DNA of 61,572 bases from Fragilaria crotonensis. Its lineage: Eukaryota; Bacillariophyta; Fragilariophyceae; Fragilariales; Fragilariaceae. The notes below the pieces were generated by a model that saw only the letters and a list, made by a program, of their open reading frames with translations, was not told where the DNA came from and did not search any database. The stretch is from contig JAKSYS010000360.1 in NCBI GenBank assembly GCA_022925895.1, positions 1 to 61,572 of the forward strand. Reading direction: 5' to 3'. Made by a program: the position numbers and the translations under genes. The first letter of the stretch is position 1. The number at the start of each line of letters is the position of its first letter. Shown here in pieces: positions 54,230 through 61,572 of the stretch.

Positions 54230-56480
54230 CAATTTTCAGAAGGACAAGCGCAATCTTTGACCAGTATCTTGAAATTCTCACATCCTTGCTTCAACAAGCA
54301 AGACTTGTTTATGGCAATCATATGAGTTCGCTCACATGCTAGGCCCAACACTACTCCAGCCACCACTCCCTCACCCACCAACTCAGCATGGAATTAAGTG
54401 GTGAAGAGAACTGCCACATCAAGTTGAGCACCGGGTGCTGAAGTGCTGTCTCCTCCTCTCTGAAAAGTCAACACATTCTGTGAGTAGATGTCGGATCAAC
54501 ACCTGTTTTTATTGGATCTTGCTGGTGGGCATCAATAGCGTGAGACACTAACTTCTCTTTAAAATTACTTCTAAACAAGCCTCGTTCCTAAAGAACTTGA
54601 AGAGGATCTTTGGCTGTCCTTCGCAGCCATCAAAAATCTTGGTCTTCTCACAAAGTGAAGCGAGGTCAACTCCATTATTTTGAGCAAGTTGAGTGCAGTG
54701 GCAAGAAAATGCTTGTTGGTCCTCTCAATTCATTTACTTTGTCCCGTTGATTGATTGTGTTGTCTCGTTTCCCTTCCCTCAATTGGAAGGCACGATGGTC
54801 AAACATCAGTCAGCCTGTCAGACAACACCAAGAAGTTGGATATCACAAATTTCATGTTTTGATTTAAATGGACCAAGAAAGCCTTCAGAGGATGCATAAA
54901 ACATGCAAGTATACTTGGTGCTTCTTGTATTGGCAATTGAGCACCACCAAAGTGTTTTGACCGTTGCTTTGCATCAAGAGCACCATTGCATTTCTGAGCA
55001 TGGCCTGGCTACACTTTAAGAGAAATATATGCCGAATTCATATCAAGGGGTATGTCACCTTCAAAGAGTCAACAGCATCTTCATAATGGAGAGCGAGCCA
55101 TGTGAAAGCTATTCTTCAGTTTTCAAAGGCCTTGCTTGTAAGCCATATTCCCGTGGCACAAATGCAAAGAGCATACATCCATTGCCTTCAGATTTTGGCT
55201 GGAGTGGGCGCTGACCTTCTTTGTGGCCAACCCGTGTCTTGGACCAGAGGATATATTGGGCAAAGACTTCTTTGTCTTGCTTAACCAACAATCATTATTG
55301 GTCACGTTCCTCTGGGGGTGGGTCTACCCTCGTCTTGCAAGAACTTGCTAGTAGTAGGCAGTAGGGACCCTGTCGGCCTTGCCACCCAATAGTCAACGTG
55401 AAACTCAACCAATTGTTCCTTGGTGGTAAGATGTACTATGCAATATGTTGGTATAGCTAGGTCACCACATCATCTCTCTTGTGCCCATCAACATGGAATC
55501 TCTTTTCTAGCATCAAAGCTTAAACCGTATGGAAGGATGTTTCTCCTAGCTGTAACCAAATTCAAGGTCAATACTACACAATATGCTGGGATAGGTCACC
55601 ACATCATCTCTCTTGTGCCCATCAACATGAACACTCTTCTCCTAGCATCAAAGCTTAACTGAGCAGATGCATCCACCTCCAGACAATTGTTGTCATACTC
55701 TCATCAATGTTGCAAGCTTTTGTGCATTGAGAAACAATAGAACAATTTTCTTATTCTCCTCCTCATTGTTCTCTAGCAGTCCATCTCCAAATGGTGTTTA
55801 TGCTTCCTCATTACTGTCACAACAGTCTTTTCTAACACATTGCCATTGTTCCATTCAATGATCAACCTTGGGATTAGTTCCGTAGAAATAACTCATGCGC
55901 TTCTCCTATCATCATCCAAAGGAAATGGATATGAAAGTTGTTTTTTCCTTTTGGTGAAAAAGAAGAACCTTGTTTTGGTACTTGACTCAAAGATTTAAGT
56001 TTATGATTGAGTCAGACCACTCTGACTGCCAACTAGGCATGGTTAAAATGAACTTTCAAACATCCACCTTGATAAAATCATTGTCTGATTCCACTTTTTG
56101 CCAAAGCATAAACCCAAGTTGTGGCTGGTAGCCATCTGTAGCATAGTCTGGGAAGGAGCCTTGGATCTTCTTGTAGCATCAACACAGCACTTGACAAAAT
56201 TGCCAAAATTCCTGTTGCAGTCTCCATTCCCACTGTCCTGACTTAAACACCTTGGTTCCTGATGTGATAAGGTACGGATTGGTATGGGCTAGGCACCACT
56301 TGCTTGCCAAGGAGTGCAAGTGTTGTGATGAGAGCTGTAAAATGCCATTGTGAAACACTTGCTTCTATTGCAAATTCCATCCGTGACGCACTTCAGCACC
56401 ACTGAAATACTTGCTGTCTCATCATATACATTTTATGCCAGGCTGTGAACCAGGGATGTTGTGCCTGATACCAGCCACCA
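54230..56480 (-). pseudogene. Decayed coding DNA, probably an old mobile element
   Basis: On the minus strand, protein-like pieces appear in shifting frames, such as CLAHTNPYLITSGTKVFKSGQWEWR and QGSFPDYATDGYQPQLGFML (about 56300-56090) and DKEVFAQYILWSKTRVGHKEG (about 55270-55200). At about 56466 the minus strand reads TGGTATCAGGCAC, similar to a copia primer-binding site. No LTR pair was found by eye and no catalytic motif is recognisable. Class unknown. Confidence 0.3.
55436..55662 (+). repeat. Direct repeat of about 85 bp
   Basis: A stretch containing GGTCACCACATCATCTCTC and ending CATCAAAGCTTAA occurs at about 55436-55525 and again at about 55574-55660, some 135 bp apart, with a few differences. 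Confidence 0.8.
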
Positions 56481-58211
56481 GCCACCAGCCATACATATAT
56501 TAGGTTAACTTGGGTTTTATGTTCGTTTGTCAAGGTATTTCATAGCATGCTGAGCCAAAACCTACAATGCAGAAAATCAAAACCTAGATTTTTTGATAGC
56601 CCTGAATAACACGCGAATCTTGGGTGATTAGTGGCGTGTGAGACGTGTGGCAAGTGGCAAGTGACTACACGAGGAAATTCGAAATCGAATCTGCGAACAA
56701 CCTTTACTACGACGTACTTCGACATTCTCCTGACTACCGGTTCATAAACAGTCAACAGTAGAAACATGACTTAACCCCTTCCAGGACAAATGGAAACGAA
56801 TCTGCCTCTGAAGTCCTTGAATTGGAATTCTCTGTATCATTGGATGGGAAATCCCAAACCAGCGCATCGTTATGTCTAGCGAAATGACCTCGTTGGGAAC
56901 AGGAGTAATGTCTGTATGATCTGATCTTTAGAGAGCGATGTCCATGACGAAATGTACTTAGAGAGAGAACAGGTTTCGATATATGCATAATGTCACGTGT
57001 CGTCTCTTTCACGCGAGCGAAAAAATCTTCAACAAGCGTACAAGTAGAAGCAGGATGACGTATTGGACACGAAAAGTTTCCCAAAATTGTACCGTCTTCG
57101 TAGGAACAAATTTCAATATCTGAATAGGCCATTCGAAAGATCTTATTGAGTTCTGTCGAAATACGTTTCGAGTTTTATAATTTGAATCGACAGTTGTCTC
57201 AGAATTTTGAGTCGTATTTTTTTGGGATTCTCGGCCCGAATTCACTAAGCTGACTTGGTTGGACACGTGGTGATTCGCCTAGTTAAATTATCGACGCCAG
57301 CCCGTGGTCACCCTATCCCCTAAGTTCATGATATTATTGCTGATTTGGAGACAAGAGATCATGGCCTTGAATATTGCCAGTGAACAAAACAAAATTAAGC
57401 TACCCTTAATGGTGTAATTTGATGAAAACTAACAAAGTATTCTCGTCTAGTATTGATGAAGTAGTCTAGTACTATACCAATAGCACGTACTAGGCTAACG
57501 AGCTGCTGGATCATCTCTTAAAGCAATCAATTGATTTGTTATATCAATGACAAGGTCTGTCTTCTTCATTGTCAACATGCCTTTAATTCTGACACCAAAA
57601 TACAATTTGAGAATGTCTTTGAGCATAGTCCTCCGTCAAAGTTGTCCCCAACAGCCGCAATCTTGAAGCACCCCATCAATTCCGTAAGGTACGGCATCAT
57701 CTCACATTGTTGTACTTCTTCTGTTGATTCTGTTGCCTTTTGCTTTTCTACCTTCTTCAATGCTTTCTGATACCATCTGATCTGTTGATATTGTCCATTT
57801 GTTTCGTTGCGTGTTCGATCACAATAAGTCTAGACCTACTGTGGTACGTGGTACTAGTAGTACGTAGCCTCTACCGTGTGCAGGTACGGAACTATGGGAG
57901 CAACACGGAATGCGTAGGTGCGCATGCACGAGCACACCTGAATGTCGATTTTTATTGCATAAATGAAGAGATCATGGCAAGGGGATTCCAGAGCCGCCAA
58001 TATTTTTGTTTTTGATTAAAAACTGAAAGAGTAAAAAAATAATCAAATCCTACGGCAGTTTCTACGCAACGTATACCACAGCCATTTGTCCAGAAGTGTC
58101 AGCTGTCCATCCAAGTCATCCTGCTTCTAGCTGGAAGGAATAGGCACAAACGGAATTGATCACTTAGAGTCGAAAGTTGTGATAAAGGTGAACAACTGTC
58201 ACCGCTTCATA
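56481..58211. other. Intergenic, upstream of cyclase gene 2
   Basis: An isolated 126-codon minus frame at 56752-57132 has no known motif. Otherwise nothing recognised. GTAC words at 57840-57880. Confidence 0.4.
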
Positions 58212-61200
58212 ATGACAATAAACGCCATGACATCACACCGAAAGGCGGATTCCGCAGACGATTTCAAGGAAGAAGAGGAATCATCGTCGGGGATTCGTTC
58301 CTTGGATGATGACGACCATAACCTCCACAGCAGGCCGAAATCGCCCGAGTCGGACACGTCAGCTATCGAAAACAAGAAAGTTCTCTCAGGCGTGAAGTGG
58401 AGTGTGATTGGTAGTTTATTCATCGCAGGGGCGGCGGTAGCAACAAGCACATTCCTTTACACAAAAGCACAAGAACAAACGCGTTTCGAGGAGCGTTTTC
58501 ATGATGATGCAGAGAGAATCGTCAATTCTCATAACCATCAGACCGCAAACAAGCTATGGGCAGCGTTGACGTTATATGCTTCCTTGATTTCGACAGAAAA
58601 CTATAGCAGTGATGCGCGTTGGCCAAATGTGACGCTCCCCGACTTTGATCTGCACACCTCAGGTCATTTGCAAACAGCAGCCCTGGAGTCCATGTTCTGG
58701 GCCCCAATCATTAACGCCCCACAACAGCGCGCTGCTTGGTCCGCCTACGCGGTTCAAAACCAAAAACTTGCAGGGATCAACGGGACGCAGTCGACTGCTT
58801 TACACAACAGAACGATCGCGGACGGTATCTTTCGACTGGACGCCAACCAAACGGCTATCGATGACAACAGCACCACATTGACTTTCCCGATTTGGCAGGC
58901 AAGTCCCTACAAAGCGAAGCGGCATTTGCACATGCTTAATCTGTTTTCGATTGAGCAGCTTCGAAACCCCTTGACCCTTGCCATGACGACTCGAACACCG
59001 TTTGTTTCTTCTTTCCTTGACGACGCAGTCGCGTCCTTTTTTACAGGAAGTCCAAACCCTACAGCGAAAAGCATTTTTGTCTTTCCCGTAATGAACACAC
59101 GAGCTGGAACACGGACTACAGGAATGATTGGTGCAGAAATCGACTGGGTGGCGTCCTTCAGCCTGGTGTTGGCAAACGGACCTGCTACAGTTGTTCTGAA
59201 GAATACTTGCAATCAACAGCGAACCTTTCAACTGAAAGACAGCACGGTCGCATTTGTTGGAGAGGGTGACATTCACGATGAAAACTACAATCACATGAAG
59301 TGGTCTACTAATGTGACGTCCTTTCGTCGTTACTGGAACGCCAACCAGCGCCCAGATGCACCTGTGACTATATTCCCCACACAAGAAGCAGCAATCAAGC
59401 TAGCTGAAAATGAAACACGTTTGAACGAATTGGGTATTTGCGTCTACTTCATGGACATTTACCCGACAGCGGAGTACGAAGCCCAATACAAGACATTTGT
59501 TCCTGTCACATATGTGCTCATAATCGTGACTGTCTTTGTGGGTGTTTGTCTACTATTTGTCGTCTACGATATTCTGGTGGAGCGACGCCAGCACCGTGCC
59601 GTTGAGAGTGCTGCGAAGTCCAACGCATTGATAAGGTCGCTATTCCCTGCAACGTTCCGCGATCGACTCCTCCAAAACAGCACAGGGAGTTCGTACGCGA
59701 AGGGACCGACAGGATACTTGAAAGGTCCAACTCAAGCCGGGACTGGAGTCCCTGTATGCTCAGTGTCGACGAACAGCGATTTCGTGATTTCACAAAATCC
59801 GAAACTCAGGTTAACCAATTTTTTGACGAATTCTAATGAGAAGGTGTTGGATTCTACATGTGCTTCGAACCTTGGGGATGACCCTATTGCGGAGTTGTTC
59901 TCGAATACCACGGTGGTAAGTTTGACCAAACACGCAGAGAACGTGCATGAATTCATCAACCCACCCTTACCAAACCTCAACAACGTCTCTTGGCAGATCT
60001 TTGCCGATATTGCTGGCTTCACAGCATGGAGTTCCGAACGAGAGCCGTCTCAAGTTTTCAAGTTGCTTGAGACCATCTACGCCTCCTTTGATGCCATCGC
60101 TAAACGTCTTGACGTTTTCAAAGTCGAAACGATTGGAGATTGTTATGTTGCCGTGGCGGGACTGCCGCAACCCAACCCCCAACATGCAGTTGTCTGCGCA
60201 CGGTTCGCCTATCAATGTTTAGTCGCGATGAACCGATTGACACATCACCTGGAGCTTACACTTGGTCCCGGCACTAGCGAACTGTCCTTGCGGATTGGCC
60301 TTCACAGTGGTCCCGTGACTGCAGGGGTGCTGAGAGGTGAGAAGTCACGCTTTCAACTCTTTGGTGACACAATGAATACTGCACGTCGGATGGAAAGCAC
60401 CGGAGATGCCGGGAAAATTCAAGTGTCAGAAGTGACCGCCCGCTTACTTGATGCGGGTGGTAAGGGGTATTGGCTCACCAAACGACAAGGGACTATCGCT
60501 GTCAAGGGCAAGGGTGAAATGCAGGTAGGTCGCGCTGGAGTTATTTCTTTGTCCATGTACACCGGGTGCTCACTTTAACACTTTCTACTAGACTTGGTGG
60601 GTCAAACTTCCTCGTGTGAGGAATCGCACAGATGCTACCACGCAGGCACTTCCAAGCAGCAGCCCGAACGTAGGTTGCGTCAATGCCAATCATTCGGAAG
60701 GTTGTGACGACTCTGAGAATTCCAGTTCAAGTCGTCGGAGATTCGATTTCAACATGATAGACCACGATACGTACGCGTGGGAAGGCGTTACCACTGACGC
60801 TAGTGACCGGACGGAAAATGATACGACAGCGGATCGACTTATTGACTGGAATGTTGAAGTCCTAACGGGATTTCTTGAAAAGGTAGTGCGAAACAGGATG
60901 CAATCAGCTTCGAAACCAAGAATCAGCACGAAGGCACCGAAGTGTTCGGGACTCCTTGTGATTGATGAAGTTGTTGAAGTCATCGATTTGCCAGACTTCG
61001 CTAACGTCTCCAATGGCAATGAGAGACTTTCGAGACGAATCTCGAGAAACATACCCGCAGCAGTGAGAGCACAACTGAGAGACTTCGTTTCGGCGATCGC
61101 CAGTAGGTACAGAGATGTGCCCTTTCACAACTTTGAACATGCCAGTCATGTAACGATGAGCGCGAACAAGTTGATGAAGCGAATAATAACACCAGATGAT

Positions 61201-61572
61201 CATGTTGCAGCGAGCGAGAAACCATTGAGGCCGTTGGAATTGCACCGTTCAACATTTGGCATATCGGCGGATCCGTTAACTCAATTCGCAGTAGTATTTG
61301 CTGCCCTTATTCACGATATTGACCATACCGGGCTCAGCAATTCCATCCTGATTGAGCGAGAGTTCCCGGTGGCTCGCACCTTCAATAACAAGTCGGTAGC
61401 GGAGCAAAATTCGGTGGTAGTGGCATGGGATTTGCTGATGGAGTCTCGATTTGCCGATCTACAGATGTGCATCTTTCCTCACGAATCGGATCGATTTCGG
61501 TTCCGACAACTGATTATCAACGCTGTCATGGCGACTGATATAATGGACCGTGACATGCTGCTTTTGCGTAAA
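58212..61572 (+). CDS. Receptor-type nucleotidyl cyclase-phosphodiesterase, copy 2 (runs off the window)
   Basis: Exon 1 is 58212-60524; the 67-bp intron (ATGCAG|GTAGGT to CTACTAG) sits at exactly the same place as in copy 1; exon 2 from 60592 stays open to the window end. I start at 58212 because MTINAMTSHRKAD aligns with MTVESMMPLRKAD of copy 1; an in-frame ATG at 58179 exists. Domain order is identical: membrane helix, CHASE-like sensor, second helix (VTYVLIIVTVFVGVCLLFVVYD), cyclase, PDE (HNFEHAS and HDIDHTG present; the C-terminal part lies outside). Differences from copy 1: a 12-14-residue deletion in the N-terminal tail, the cyclase motif NTARRMES instead of NTASRMES, and a diverged cyclase-PDE linker. 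The cyclase domain itself is nearly identical at DNA level. Confidence 0.92.

Noticed and set aside
58179-58211. Upstream ATG of cyclase copy 2 (MIKVNNCHRFIM)
   Set aside because: The extra residues have no counterpart in copy 1, whose start aligns with 58212.
1-61572. tRNA, rRNA or snRNA genes
   Set aside because: I looked for B-box-like GGTTCGANTCC and cloverleaf-compatible flanks and found none convincing; a covariance-model scan would be needed to exclude them.

Overview
The window looks like nuclear DNA of a diatom, most likely a pennate one. Genes are intron-poor. The introns that can be placed are short (67-182 bp) with GT..AG ends. Several proteins start with a signal peptide followed by the A[S/A]F-type motif that diatoms use for plastid import. 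Receptor-type nucleotidyl cyclases fused to a phosphodiesterase and a copia retrotransposon of the diatom type point the same way. I cannot name the species from sequence alone.

Layout. 0-4.1 kb: an Mpv17/PMP22-type membrane protein, a secreted GNAT-like relic and a fucosyltransferase-like type II membrane protein, each interrupted by single-base frame changes. 4.33-10.89 kb: a Ty1/copia element with two identical 145-bp LTRs but a frame-broken interior. 11.4-14.1 kb: a plastid-targeted App1/DUF2183-type phosphatase (one frameshift) and a three-exon VPS4 AAA ATPase with a cysteine-rich insert. 15-16.1 kb: a membrane LRR protein. 16.2-19.9 kb: gene-free DNA full of palindromic repeats. 20-24.1 kb: TXNDC9/PLP3-like, a START/polyketide-cyclase-like protein and RNA polymerase III subunit RPC4. 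26.6-32.4 kb: a DUF1664-like protein, exosome subunit RRP42, thymidine phosphorylase, an orphan copy of the fucosyltransferase C-terminus and a UPF0489 protein. 32.4-39.7 kb: a transposon graveyard with a PIF/Harbinger transposase fragment, two nested TIR elements and long hexanucleotide arrays. 39.7-43.6 kb: a receptor cyclase-phosphodiesterase gene. 44.1-52.7 kb: eIF2B-beta, a broken 2OG-Fe(II)-oxygenase-like gene, a fused HMG-CoA synthase/ketoacyl synthase gene and a thylakoid-lumen protein. 52.7-58.2 kb: repeats and decayed coding DNA. 58.2 kb to the end: a second cyclase-phosphodiesterase gene, cut by the window edge.

Most notable item: one gene (two exons, 1,028 codons) encodes a complete HMG-CoA synthase, with its Glu/Cys/His catalytic residues, followed in frame by a complete Cys-His-His beta-ketoacyl synthase. 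This suggests direct coupling of acetoacetyl unit formation to HMG-CoA formation, or a single-polypeptide version of the HMGS/KS pair seen in polyketide beta-branching.

Most other genes are ordinary housekeeping genes (ESCRT, translation initiation, RNA decay, Pol III, nucleoside salvage) with no operon-like logic. The duplicated cyclases are paralogues that look homogenised by gene conversion. Intergenic DNA is unusually rich in GTAC-containing near-palindromes. Frame-broken genes are concentrated in 0-12 kb with isolated cases near 22 and 46 kb, so local assembly indels should be considered before calling them pseudogenes.
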